From the NCBI RefSeq assembly GCF_012926505.1, contig NZ_JABBNT010000003.1:248001-312000 (forward strand): a stretch of DNA of 64,000 nt. Reading direction: 5' to 3'. A model generated the notes under the pieces. The model saw nothing but the letters and a program-made list of their open reading frames with translations. It had not been told where the DNA came from and ran no database searches. The stretch is from Pacificispira spongiicola (GTDB taxonomy: Bacteria > Pseudomonadota > Alphaproteobacteria > UBA8366 > Aestuariispiraceae). Positions 8,883-17,190 of the stretch are shown piece by piece. Each line of letters begins with the position of its first letter. Position 1 is the stretch's first letter. The translations under genes were made by a program, and so were the position numbers.

Positions 8883-11177
8883 TTAAACATCCGCCTTCGC
8901 GAAGGTGCAGATCAGGCTGTCCGGTTCGTTCCCCGGACGGACATCGACATCCTGTACGGCCAGCAGGGACCGCGCAAGCGTGATGCCGACATCGGTGGAA
9001 TTGGCGAGGCCGGAATCAATGTCGGGGATACTTTGATTGCCTAGCAAACGGTCGCTCCATGGCGGATCGTCGGGGCGCCGTTTCGGTACCGTAATCTTCA
9101 GTGTGACCCGACCGTCCGTATCCGCCCCACTAAGCTCTACGTCGATTTCGGACCCGTTCGGCGCGTAGTGCATGCCGTCGACCAGCATGTTGCGCAGGGC
9201 CTGGATCAGGCGGCGCGGATCCGCAGAAACGCCGACCTTCCCATCCGGGCGGCCCAGGCGAATGCTGCTGGGCAGCGGTTTGCGGCGGCCCATCGCCTCA
9301 ACGGCCTCCAAGAGCGATTCGGCGATATCGACCGGTTGGTTGTCGATTTCCATGAATCCCGCCTGTACCGCCGCAAGGTCGAGAATGTCGCCGATCAATT
9401 CCGACAGGGATTGCGCGGCGGAAAAGATATCGGCGACACAAGACGCCTGACTGTCCGACAACGGTCCGAACCGGCCGATCTGCATCAGTTCGGTGAAGCC
9501 CAGGATCGCGTTCAAGGGCGTGCGCAATTCGTAGGACACGTTGGCGACGAACCGGCTTTTCAACAGGTCCGCGTTTTCCAGTGCCCGATTTCGTTCGCGC
9601 AAGGCCGCTTCGACCCGGGTGGAATCGGTCACGTCGAAATAGAGCACCAGACACTGACTGTCCGGCAACGGCACATAAGCGTAGTCGATAACCCGGTCAT
9701 TCGCCAAATTCATCCGCCCATGCCGGATTTTCGGTTCGGAAACGGAATGAACCAAACGACGCTTCAAGGTCGGCCAATCGTCGGTTTCCGGCAGGACGGG
9801 CCGTGCGGCCTCCGTCACCTCCGACACATGCGGTTCCGTCGCCAACCAGGACGGGTTCAGATTGAACAGATCGGCATAGACATTGTTGAACAGCTTCAGC
9901 CGCCCGTCCCGGCCGAAAACGCAGACCCCTTCGAATAGGGAGTTCAGCGTCGACCGCTGCACCGCCGACAGCGTGTTATGGGAACTTTCCAGCGCCAGCC
10001 GGTCGGTCACGTCCTCATACTGAAAGATCAGCCCGCCCAGCGGATGCGGCGAGCAGATCGCCTGTAACGTCCGGCCATCCGGCAGATGCAGCAGGTCGTC
10101 CTTCGCCTCGATCAAATCCGTGAAGCGGCGTTCCATGCCGCGCTTGAAGGCCGGAAAGTCCGACGTTTCAGGCAGCAGACGCAATTCACGCTGATATTCC
10201 AACAAGGTCCCGATCGCCGGTTGGTCCTCAAGGAAATCGGGCGGCATACGCCATAGATCCGCATAGGCGCGGTTGAAGAACATCAAACGCTTGTCCGGGC
10301 CGAAGATGACGATGGCCGAATTCAGCCGTTCCAGCACCTGATCCTGGATCGAGATATGCTCCGCCAATGTCATCTGCAGGGTTTCCAGCGGCGTCATGTC
10401 CCGTGCATGGCCGACCAGCAGCCCCGGATATTTTTCCAACGGGGATTCGGTGATATCCAGCGCCAGCCGGTTCCCCTCGATCACCGCGTGGCGGCTTTCG
10501 GTCTGGGCCATGCCGGTGCGGGCGACCAGGCGCGCCAAATCCTTGCTGCGGTCGGTCATCGTCCGTTTGGCCGATGTCAGACCCTCATCGCCGCCTTCCG
10601 ACGACCCGATCATCAGACGATAGGCGGAATTGTTCCCTTTCAACGCCAGCGTTTTGGCGTCCCGCCACCAGACGGGCAGCGGCAGGGCGTCAACCACGGC
10701 GCGCAATTCGCCCAATTCCGTTTCGCGTTCGGAATATTGTTCGGCGAGCCACGCCGACGCGCTTTCATCGCGCAGCCACAGGACCGCCCGTCCGGCAATC
10801 GTGCGTCCCGACACCGCGATCACCCGGACATCCGAATACGTATCGACCGTCAGGTCGAAATCCCGCCCCTCCCCGGTCAGGGCCGACAGGGACTCCCGGA
10901 AGGCGTCGCGCAGGCTGGGCGCGACGATGCCGATCAGGTCAGCGTCCGTCACGATGTCGATCGGGCGAGAGAATAGCAGGCGTTGGGCAAGGGTATTCGC
11001 CTCCCAACCGGTTTCCGTCTGCCGGATCATGCCGATCGGCCCTTCCAGCATCAGGGCCTTGGCCGCGTCGGTCCGGGCTTCCTCCCGCTTCAGCCGGTGG
11101 CGGAAATACAGGATGATTGGCATCGCCCCGGCAAAGGCCGCCAAAACACCGATCAGTAGGATACCCTCGAATTCCAT
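8883..11177 (-). CDS. divL: DivL-type multi-PAS pseudo-histidine kinase (Tyr in place of His)
   Basis: A 764-residue inner-membrane sensor protein: one N-terminal transmembrane helix (about residues 5-23), a long PAS-containing middle region, and a C-terminal kinase-like module. The H-box reads VSYELRTPL, with Tyr549 where the phospho-accepting histidine belongs; the codon is TAC. The ATPase domain is decayed: the N-box has an Asp-Gly where Asn-Ala is expected and no DxGxG box is seen. Caulobacter DivL has Tyr550 at this site and about 770 residues, so the match in length, position and architecture is close. DivL binds DivK-phosphate and controls CckA and hence CtrA. The ATG at 11177 is chosen; the frame is open 41 codons further upstream but that stretch runs into the ahcY terminator. 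Confidence 0.88.
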   Translation of the reverse strand: MEFEGILLIGVLAAFAGAMPIILYFRHRLKREEARTDAAKALMLEGPIGMIRQTETGWEANTLAQRLLFSRPIDIVTDADLIGIVAPSLRDAFRESLSALTGEGRDFDLTVDTYSDVRVIAVSGRTIAGRAVLWLRDESASAWLAEQYSERETELGELRAVVDALPLPVWWRDAKTLALKGNNSAYRLMIGSSEGGDEGLTSAKRTMTDRSKDLARLVARTGMAQTESRHAVIEGNRLALDITESPLEKYPGLLVGHARDMTPLETLQMTLAEHISIQDQVLERLNSAIVIFGPDKRLMFFNRAYADLWRMPPDFLEDQPAIGTLLEYQRELRLLPETSDFPAFKRGMERRFTDLIEAKDDLLHLPDGRTLQAICSPHPLGGLIFQYEDVTDRLALESSHNTLSAVQRSTLNSLFEGVCVFGRDGRLKLFNNVYADLFNLNPSWLATEPHVSEVTEAARPVLPETDDWPTLKRRLVHSVSEPKIRHGRMNLANDRVIDYAYVPLPDSQCLVLYFDVTDSTRVEAALRERNRALENADLLKSRFVANVSYELRTPLNAILGFTELMQIGRFGPLSDSQASCVADIFSAAQSLSELIGDILDLAAVQAGFMEIDNQPVDIAESLLEAVEAMGRRKPLPSSIRLGRPDGKVGVSADPRRLIQALRNMLVDGMHYAPNGSEIDVELSGADTDGRVTLKITVPKRRPDDPPWSDRLLGNQSIPDIDSGLANSTDVGITLARSLLAVQDVDVRPGNEPDSLICTFAKADV

Positions 11178-11250
11178 CCTCGTCCCCCACACCCCCGTGC
11201 CCGACGGAATGCGTCGGACTGGACGGAGTAGCGGCAGGATACGTCCATTC

Positions 11251-11298
11251 GGGCAAAAACGAAAAGGGCGGCCCCGCAAGAAGATGCGAGGCCGCCCC
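11251..11298 (-). terminator. Rho-independent terminator of ahcY
   Basis: On the minus strand, arms GGGCGGCC and GGCCGCCC (within 11266-11297) pair perfectly and can extend with inner GCG/CGC pairs. They are followed by TTTTCGTTTTT (11252-11265 region). The hairpin lies between the ahcY stop and the divL start. Confidence 0.82.
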
Positions 11299-11305
11299 AA
11301 TTCTT

Positions 11306-11329
11306 CGAACCGTCAAACGAGACGGTTCG
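11306..11329 (-). other. second hairpin just downstream of ahcY
   Basis: CGAACCGTC (11306-11314) and GACGGTTCG (11321-11329) form a perfect 9-bp stem around a 6-nt loop, 6 nt after the ahcY stop codon and just before the T-rich terminator. It has no T-tract of its own and probably protects the 3' end or assists termination. Confidence 0.6.
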
Positions 11330-11335
11330 GCAGGA

Positions 11336-12625
11336 TCAGTAGCGATAGGTTTCCGGCTTGAACGGACCTTCCACCGCGACGCCGATATAGTCGGCCTGCT
11401 CCTTGGACAGTTTGGTCAGCATGGCGCCGACCTTCGCAAGATGCAGGGCCGCAACCTTTTCATCCAAATGCTTCGGCAGGACATAGACCTGATTGTCGTA
11501 GTTTTCGGCGTGATTCCAAAGCTCGATCTGCGCCAGAACCTGGTTGGAGAAGGACGCGCTCATCACGAAGCTGGGGTGGCCGGTGGCGCAACCCAGGTTC
11601 ACGAGACGGCCTTCGGCCAGCACGATCAGCTTCTTGCCGTCCGGGAATTCGACCAGATCGACCTGCGGCTTCACATTGTCCCACTTGTAATTGCGCAGGG
11701 CACCGATCTGAATTTCGCTGTCGAAGTGACCGATGTTGCAGACGATGGCGCGGTCTTTCATCGCACGCATATGGTCCAGCGTGATGACGTCGACATTGCC
11801 GGTGCAGGTGACGAAAATGTCGCCGCGCGGCGCGGCGTCTTCCATCGTGACGACTTCATAACCTTCCATCGCGGCCTGCAGCGCGCAGATCGGGTCGGCT
11901 TCCGTCACCATGACGCGGCAACCGGAATTGCGCAGGCTTTCCGCCGACCCCTTGCCGACATCGCCGAACCCGGCGACGACTGCGACCTTACCGGCCATCA
12001 TGACGTCGGTGGCGCGGCGGATGGCGTCGACCAGGCTTTCGCGGCAGCCATACTTGTTGTCGAATTTCGACTTGGTGACGCTGTCGTTCACGTTGATCGC
12101 CGGAACTTTCAGCGTGCCCTTCTTCGCCATTTCATACAGGCGGTGCACGCCGGTCGTGGTTTCTTCCGACAGGCCACGCACGGCATCCAGCAGTTCCGGA
12201 CGGTTTTCGTGCATGCGCACCGTCAGATCGCCGCCGTCGTCCAGGATCATGTTCGGGACCCAGCCGTTCGGACCTTCGATCGTCTGGTCGATCGCCCACC
12301 AGAATTCTTCTTCCGACATGCCCTTCCAGGCGAATACCGGCACGCCCGTCGCCGCGATGGCGGCAGCGGCCTGATCCTGGGTGGAGAAGATGTTGCAGGA
12401 CGACCAGCGAACTTCCGCGCCCAGTGCCGTCAGCGTTTCGATCAGCACCGCCGTCTGAATCGTCATGTGCAGGCAGCCCGCGATGCGCGCGCCCTTCAGG
12501 GGCTGGCTGGCGCCGTATTCGTCGCGCAGGGCCATCAGGCCGGGCATTTCGATTTCGGCGAGTTCGATTTCCTTGCGGCCCCAATCCGCCAAAGAGATGT
12601 CTTTGACTTTGAAGTCTTCGGCCAT
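11336..12625 (-). CDS. ahcY: adenosylhomocysteinase (S-adenosylhomocysteine hydrolase)
   Basis: AhcY hydrolyses S-adenosylhomocysteine to adenosine and homocysteine, keeping SAM-dependent methylation running. The 429-residue product is cytoplasmic and NAD-dependent. It starts with the typical [15 protein letters not shown], has the NAD-binding GFGDVGKG in the middle, and ends in [10 protein letters not shown], the family's characteristic C-terminus; length is like the short (about 430-residue) class. It is transcribed toward divL, with two hairpins between them, and is divergent from the OmpA-family gene. I looked for an SAH or SAM riboswitch in the leader and recognised none. Confidence 0.97.
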   Translation of the reverse strand: MAEDFKVKDISLADWGRKEIELAEIEMPGLMALRDEYGASQPLKGARIAGCLHMTIQTAVLIETLTALGAEVRWSSCNIFSTQDQAAAAIAATGVPVFAWKGMSEEEFWWAIDQTIEGPNGWVPNMILDDGGDLTVRMHENRPELLDAVRGLSEETTTGVHRLYEMAKKGTLKVPAINVNDSVTKSKFDNKYGCRESLVDAIRRATDVMMAGKVAVVAGFGDVGKGSAESLRNSGCRVMVTEADPICALQAAMEGYEVVTMEDAAPRGDIFVTCTGNVDVITLDHMRAMKDRAIVCNIGHFDSEIQIGALRNYKWDNVKPQVDLVEFPDGKKLIVLAEGRLVNLGCATGHPSFVMSASFSNQVLAQIELWNHAENYDNQVYVLPKHLDEKVAALHLAKVGAMLTKLSKEQADYIGVAVEGPFKPETYRY

Positions 12626-12717
12626 TGTCGTTCCTTTTCGGTGCTGTTCCGTACGGTTTTGCGCCTGCTTCGGGCGCCGGCGGCCGTCAGGCGGCCATGA
12701 TCGCGATATCGTGCGGG

Positions 12718-12746
12718 CATATAGCAGGCACGACCGCAGGCGACAA
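12718..12746 (-). promoter_or_regulatory. candidate promoter of ahcY
   Basis: Read on the minus strand, TTGTCG (12746-12741) is followed by a 17-nt spacer and TATATG (12723-12718). Each element matches the sigma-70 consensus at four of six positions. It would start transcription roughly 85 nt before the ahcY ATG. Confidence 0.38.
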
Positions 12747-12940
12747 GGTCCCGGCTGATGTCAAAACAGGAAAAGCCGCCCTCTTTTCGGATGATTTTCC
12801 TACAAGAACTTGCGTATACCATCGAATTTACTATCGACATAAAGCGCAAATCACCACAAATAGTATGGAGATTGGGTTCGAGGCGACTCAACGCCGTATG
12901 TTGTGTGCCTCGCGAATTAACAAATTTTTGAGGGGCGGAT
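12747..12940. other. AT-rich divergent leader of the OmpA-family gene
   Basis: The remaining intergenic DNA between ahcY and the OmpA-family gene (which is 315 nt in all) contains an A/T-rich block at about 12791-12860, unusual for this GC-rich window, and a good ribosome site (TGAGGGG) just before 12941. Promoter elements for the plus strand must be here, but I could not pick a convincing -10/-35 pair. No small gene is supported. Confidence 0.4.
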
Positions 12941-14122
12941 ATGAAACGCCTTCTAACGACCAGCGTATCGATTTTAGGACTTGCCGGTATGGCCGGCATG
13001 GGCCTTGCCGTCGGCGGCGGTATCTTCGGCGCGACCAGCGAAACGGCCCAGGCGCGGGAGCCGGCCTATTACATCGGCGTCGGCGCGGGCTACAACTTGT
13101 CGCACGATCAGGACCTGGACGTTCCGCATACCAACCAGACGATCGAAACCGATCCCGGACCCGGCGCGCTGGTTACCGGCGGTTACAAGTTTAAGGGCGG
13201 TTGGCGCACCGAACTGGAAGGCGGCTATCGCAATACGGAAGTCGGCGGATTGAGCGGCGGCGCGGGTAACGGCGAAGTTGATACCTGGACGCTCATCGTC
13301 AACGGCCTGTACGATTTCGACACCGGAACCAACGCAACCCCGTATCTTGGGGTCGGTGCCGGTGTCGCAATGCTGGATTTCGACGGTGTCTCACCGATCA
13401 CATCCGGCGCGGGCGCCACGTCGTTGAACAGCACCGCCGATCCGAATTTGGCCGTCCAGGCGATCGCGGGCGTTTCCTTTGAGCTGTCGCGCGGCGTCGA
13501 ATTGACCGGCCAGTACAACTTCCTGGCCGTGCCGGAAGTCGAGGCCGATACCGCAAACGGCGTCCGGACACGCTCGGAATTATACGATCACTTGGTGACG
13601 GTAGGCCTGCGCTATTCCTTCCCGACGCGCAATCCGCGGATGGAAGAAGAGCCGGAACCCATGCCCGCGCAGTCCGTCGTCGAACCGGAACCGGCACCGA
13701 TGGTCGCGGCCGAACCGGAACAGGTTGCCGAAACGCCGCCGCCACCTCCGCCTCCGCCGCCCCCTCCGCCGCCGCCCGCGGAACCGGAGATCACGCGGAA
13801 CTTCATCGTCTATTTCGACTGGGACAAGTCGGACCTGACGCCCGCGACGGAAGCCATCCTGCGGCAGGCCGCCGGTTACGCCGAACAGGGTAAGGTCGCG
13901 CGCATCATTCTGACGGGGCATACCGACACGTCGGGGCCTGACGGTTACAATATGACGCTGTCGCAGAAACGCGCGGACCGGGTTCAGGAAATGCTGATCC
14001 AACTGGGTCAGCCCGTGTCGGGGATCGTGACCTTCGCGCGCGGCGAAAGCGAGCCGCTGGTTGATACCCAGGACGGGGTGCGCGAACCCAAGAACCGTCG
14101 CGTGGAAATCGTTCTCGAATAA
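12941..14122 (+). CDS. OmpA-family outer-membrane protein with beta-barrel, poly-proline linker and peptidoglycan-binding domain
   Basis: A 393-residue OmpA-type porin-like anchor. The signal peptide is long, with likely cleavage after AQA at about residue 37. Residues 40-230 form an OmpA/OmpW-like beta-barrel. A linker rich in Glu, Ala and Pro ends in 14 consecutive prolines near 266-279. The C-terminal OmpA domain (about 286-393) has FDWDKSDLTP and LTGHTDTSG, and the arginine-rich NRRVEIVLE end that binds diaminopimelate in peptidoglycan. The protein would tie the outer membrane to the wall. It is divergent from ahcY and has no terminator that I can see before ccmA. Confidence 0.93.
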   Translation: MKRLLTTSVSILGLAGMAGMGLAVGGGIFGATSETAQAREPAYYIGVGAGYNLSHDQDLDVPHTNQTIETDPGPGALVTGGYKFKGGWRTELEGGYRNTEVGGLSGGAGNGEVDTWTLIVNGLYDFDTGTNATPYLGVGAGVAMLDFDGVSPITSGAGATSLNSTADPNLAVQAIAGVSFELSRGVELTGQYNFLAVPEVEADTANGVRTRSELYDHLVTVGLRYSFPTRNPRMEEEPEPMPAQSVVEPEPAPMVAAEPEQVAETPPPPPPPPPPPPPPAEPEITRNFIVYFDWDKSDLTPATEAILRQAAGYAEQGKVARIILTGHTDTSGPDGYNMTLSQKRADRVQEMLIQLGQPVSGIVTFARGESEPLVDTQDGVREPKNRRVEIVLE

Positions 14123-14188
14123 GCCTCGCGCGCCCCGGTCGGGGGTGCGGGCTTGACGGACGAGACCGTTCCGCGCAGGACTTTCCTC

Positions 14189-14806
14189 ATGACACGACTG
14201 GCGGCGTCCCATCTGACCTGTCTGCGCGGGGCGCGGCTGGTATTCGAAGATCTCGGTTTCGACTTGGCCGGGGGCGGCGCCCTGTTGCTGACCGGCCCGA
14301 ACGGCAGCGGCAAATCCAGTCTGATGCGTGTCTTGGCGGGCTTGCTGGAACCTTTCGACGGGTCCGTCGATCTGGACGGAACAGCCGCCTATATCGGCCA
14401 TCACGATCCGGTCAAGCCAACGCTGACCGTCCGGGAAAGTCTCGACTTCTGGGCCGCCCTCTATGGCGCGGACGCGTCGGACGTCGATGCGGCCCTGGAC
14501 CAATTGGCCCTGACCGATCTGGCCCCGATCCAGGGACGTTTGCTGTCGTCCGGACAGCGGCGGCGTCTGACCCTGGGGCGTTTGCTGGTCCAGGGCGCGG
14601 AAATCTGGCTGATGGACGAACCGACGGTCGGTCTGGACACCGCCGCCGTGAAACGGGTCGAATCCCTGGTCGCCGCTCATCGCGCCGCGGGCGGTATCGT
14701 CGTCCTGTCCACCCATATCGAATTCGCGCTGCCGGGCGCGCAGACCCTGGATCTGGGCGATTTCGCGCCCGGTCGCGCCGTTGACCGGGCGGGAGAGGCG
14801 GCATGA
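14189..14806 (+). CDS. ccmA: CcmA, ATPase of the haem-handling ABC transporter
   Basis: CcmA is the ATP-binding subunit of CcmABCD, which releases holo-CcmE during cytochrome c maturation (System I). The 205-residue product has Walker A GPNGSGKS (36-43), the ABC signature LSSGQ (119-123) and Walker B IWLMDEP (139-145). The ATG at 14189 is chosen because AGGA precedes it by 8 nt; the frame is open 36 nt upstream with a TTG. Its stop overlaps the ccmB ATG (ATGA). It is the first gene of the nine-gene ccm operon. Confidence 0.95.
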   Translation: MTRLAASHLTCLRGARLVFEDLGFDLAGGGALLLTGPNGSGKSSLMRVLAGLLEPFDGSVDLDGTAAYIGHHDPVKPTLTVRESLDFWAALYGADASDVDAALDQLALTDLAPIQGRLLSSGQRRRLTLGRLLVQGAEIWLMDEPTVGLDTAAVKRVESLVAAHRAAGGIVVLSTHIEFALPGAQTLDLGDFAPGRAVDRAGEAA

Positions 14807-15471
14807 CCGCCTTCCTAGCCGTCCTGACACGCGATTTGCGGCTCGCCCTGCGCCAAAGCGCCGATCTGGCCCTGGTGCTGGGTTTCTTCGTCATCGCCGC
14901 GTCGCTGTTTCCCTTCGGTGTCGGCCCATCGCCGGAAATCCTGGCCCGCATCGCGCCCGGCGTGATTTGGGTCCTGGCGCTGCTGGCCGTGATGCTGTCC
15001 CTCGATCGGCTGTTTCAACAGGATCTCGCCGACGGCAGCCTGGAACAGCTCGCGCTCGCGCCGGTCCCGCTCAGCATCACCATATTGGCGAAGGTCGCCG
15101 CCCATTGGCTGACCACCGGCCTGCCGTTGATCGCCGTCGCGCCTGTCATCGGCATCCTGTTGAACCTGCCGCCCGACGGCTATGTCACGCTGTTGGTCGG
15201 CTTGGCGCTGGGCACGCCGACCTTGAGCCTGATCGGCGCTGTGGGGGCTGGATTGACACTGGGGGCGCGGCGCGCGGGCCTTTTGATCGCGCTGCTGGTA
15301 CTGCCGCTGTATATCCCGATCCTGATTTTCGGCGTGACGGCGGTCGACGCCGTCTTGACCGGATTCGACGCGCGGGCGCATTTCCTGTATTTGGCGGCGA
15401 TCCTGGCGGCGGCGATACCGTTGGCCCCGCTGGCCGCCGCCGCGGCGGTGCGACATGGTGTCGAGGGTTAG
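14803..15471 (+). CDS. ccmB: CcmB, membrane subunit of the ccm ABC transporter
   Basis: A 222-residue inner-membrane protein with six hydrophobic segments, the size normal for CcmB. It pairs with CcmA in the CcmABCD complex that frees haem-loaded CcmE. The N-terminal FLAVLTRDLRLALRQSADL and the PLS ITILAKVAAHW region fit the family. It overlaps ccmA by 4 nt. An 82-nt gap follows before ccmC, the largest break in the operon, without a clear terminator. Confidence 0.95.
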   Translation: MTAFLAVLTRDLRLALRQSADLALVLGFFVIAASLFPFGVGPSPEILARIAPGVIWVLALLAVMLSLDRLFQQDLADGSLEQLALAPVPLSITILAKVAAHWLTTGLPLIAVAPVIGILLNLPPDGYVTLLVGLALGTPTLSLIGAVGAGLTLGARRAGLLIALLVLPLYIPILIFGVTAVDAVLTGFDARAHFLYLAAILAAAIPLAPLAAAAAVRHGVEG

Positions 15472-15553
15472 AGGGATTCCAATTTTTCGGGATGCGATAA
15501 CCGCCCTGAACGTGTAACACAGTCCCGCAATAGATAGCAGGAACACGATACGT

Positions 15554-16354
15554 ATGCATCGTTTCGCCAATCCAAGCCGGTTCATGCGCGTGGCGGACGC
15601 GCTGCTGCCCTGGATGATCGCGCTCTGTCTGCCGCTCTTCGCCGCCGGTCTCTATTACGGTCTGTACCAGTCCCCGGCGGATTTTCAGCAGTCGGAGACG
15701 GTTCGGGTCATGTATATCCACGTCCCGACGGCCTTTCTGGCGCAGGCGGCCTATGTCGTCATGGCGCTGGGCAGCGCCAGCTTTCTGATCTGGAAACATC
15801 CCTTGGGCGACCTGATCGCCCGGTCCGCGGCCCCGGTCGGTGCGGTGTTCTGTTTCGTCTGTCTGGTGACCGGGTCGCTGTGGGGCAAGCCGACCTGGGG
15901 CACCTATTGGGTCTGGGACGCGCGCCTGACCTCCATGCTGATCCTGCAATTCCTGTTTTTCGGCTATTTGGCGCTGGCCAACGCCTTCGACGATCCGGCG
16001 CGCGGCGACAAGCCCGCCGCGATCCTGGCCGTGGTCGGAATCGTCAATATTCCGATCATCAAATTCTCCGTCTATTTCTTCAACACGCTGCATCAGCAGT
16101 CGACCTTGTTCGGCGATTTGATGGGTGGATCGGGGGATGCGGCAAAAAGTGTCAACCAGCCGGATATCGCCGCCGCCGCCGCCGAGCAGGGGTCCGCGCT
16201 TGCCCCGGAAATGCTGTTGCCGTTGATGCTGATGTTCGGCGCTTTTTCGCTGTTTTTCCTGATTTTGCTGGTGCTGCGCCTGCGCGGGGAATGGGCGTCC
16301 GTTCGCTTGCGGGCCTTGCGCGCCGGTTTCCGGCCCGCGCCGGAGGAGGTTTAG
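15554..16354 (+). CDS. ccmC: CcmC, haem-handling protein that loads CcmE
   Basis: CcmC presents haem to CcmE at the periplasmic face of the inner membrane. The 266-residue protein has six transmembrane segments, the tryptophan-rich WWD-like motif WGTYWVWDARLTS at about 115-127, and two flanking histidine ligands, His56 (YIHVP) and His180 (NTLHQQ). All the expected functional residues are present. The stop is 3 nt before the ccmD start. Confidence 0.96.
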   Translation: MHRFANPSRFMRVADALLPWMIALCLPLFAAGLYYGLYQSPADFQQSETVRVMYIHVPTAFLAQAAYVVMALGSASFLIWKHPLGDLIARSAAPVGAVFCFVCLVTGSLWGKPTWGTYWVWDARLTSMLILQFLFFGYLALANAFDDPARGDKPAAILAVVGIVNIPIIKFSVYFFNTLHQQSTLFGDLMGGSGDAAKSVNQPDIAAAAAEQGSALAPEMLLPLMLMFGAFSLFFLILLVLRLRGEWASVRLRALRAGFRPAPEEV

Positions 16355-16357
16355 GCG

Positions 16358-16612
16358 ATGTTCGATAGTTTCGACGCCTTCCTTTCAATGGGCGGCTACG
16401 CTTCCTATGTCTGGCCTTCCTACGGGATTTGCTTCGGGCTGCTGGCCCTGTTGACGGTTCAGTCGATCCTGGTTTGGAAACGGCGGCAGCGCGAATTGTC
16501 CCTGTTGCAGGGCGGCCGGGCTCGTCGTCGTGACAAAGAACCCCGTCGGCACGATAAAGAACAAGGTTCGGGAAAAAGCCGGACACCCAGCGGGGAGGAG
16601 GAAAACGCATGA
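16358..16612 (+). CDS. ccmD: CcmD, small membrane protein of the ccm complex
   Basis: An 84-residue protein with one transmembrane helix (about residues 17-39), preceded by the family's MGGYASYVWPSYG stretch and followed by a positively charged tail. CcmD helps CcmABC release holo-CcmE. It is a little longer than usual because of a charged C-terminal tail of about 35 residues. Its stop overlaps the ccmE ATG by 4 nt. Confidence 0.92.
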   Translation: MFDSFDAFLSMGGYASYVWPSYGICFGLLALLTVQSILVWKRRQRELSLLQGGRARRRDKEPRRHDKEQGSGKSRTPSGEEENA

Positions 16613-17160
16613 CAGCACTGGGCGACAACCGTTCGTCAGGACGCCGCCGTTCTCCCGCCGCGCGGCGCAAACGCACGCGTCTGTTCCTGGTCCTGGGCGG
16701 TCTGGTCTTCCTGGGCGCGGCGGTCGTGCTGTCGCTGTTCGCCCTGCGCGAAAATGTGAACTATTTCTTCGGCCCGACGGAAGTCGCCGACGGCAAGGTG
16801 CCGGACGGCGCGAAATTCCGCATCGGCGGGCTGGTCGAAATCGGTAGCTGCCGGATTCTGGGCGACGGCGTGACGCGTGAATTCACCGTGACCGACGGCG
16901 CGGCATCCGTGCGCGTGACCTATGAAGGATTGCTGCCCAGCCTGTTCCGCGACGGGCAGGGCGTCGTCGCGCTGGGCCGGTTGGATATGCAGAATGTCTT
17001 CATCGCCGAGGAAGTCCTGGCGAAGCATGACGAAACCTATATGCCAACGGAAGCGGTGGAGGCGATGAAACGCGCCGGCACCTGGCAGGAAGGCGAGCCC
17101 GACGGCGGGGCCAAAACGGTCACGGGTGCGGGCACGACCGACCCCTGCAAGGCACTGTAA
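16609..17160 (+). CDS. ccmE: CcmE, periplasmic haem chaperone
   Basis: CcmE carries haem covalently from CcmC to the CcmFH ligation complex. The 183-residue protein has a cytoplasmic Arg-rich head, one membrane anchor (about 25-45), and an OB-fold periplasmic domain. The covalent haem site is intact: His140 and Tyr144 in the HDETYMP motif. A short flexible C-terminal tail follows. Confidence 0.96.
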   Translation: MTALGDNRSSGRRRSPAARRKRTRLFLVLGGLVFLGAAVVLSLFALRENVNYFFGPTEVADGKVPDGAKFRIGGLVEIGSCRILGDGVTREFTVTDGAASVRVTYEGLLPSLFRDGQGVVALGRLDMQNVFIAEEVLAKHDETYMPTEAVEAMKRAGTWQEGEPDGGAKTVTGAGTTDPCKAL

Positions 17161-17190
17161 AACAGCCTTACTTAAGGAAGATAGCCGGTC

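Noticed and set aside
12626-12760. SAH or SAM riboswitch in the ahcY leader
   Set aside because: I looked for the conserved cores and hairpins and could not recognise them.
12918-12933. A CtrA-like site (TTAA-N7-TTGA) before the OmpA-family gene
   Set aside because: The second half matches only partly and overlaps the ribosome site; not enough for a claim.
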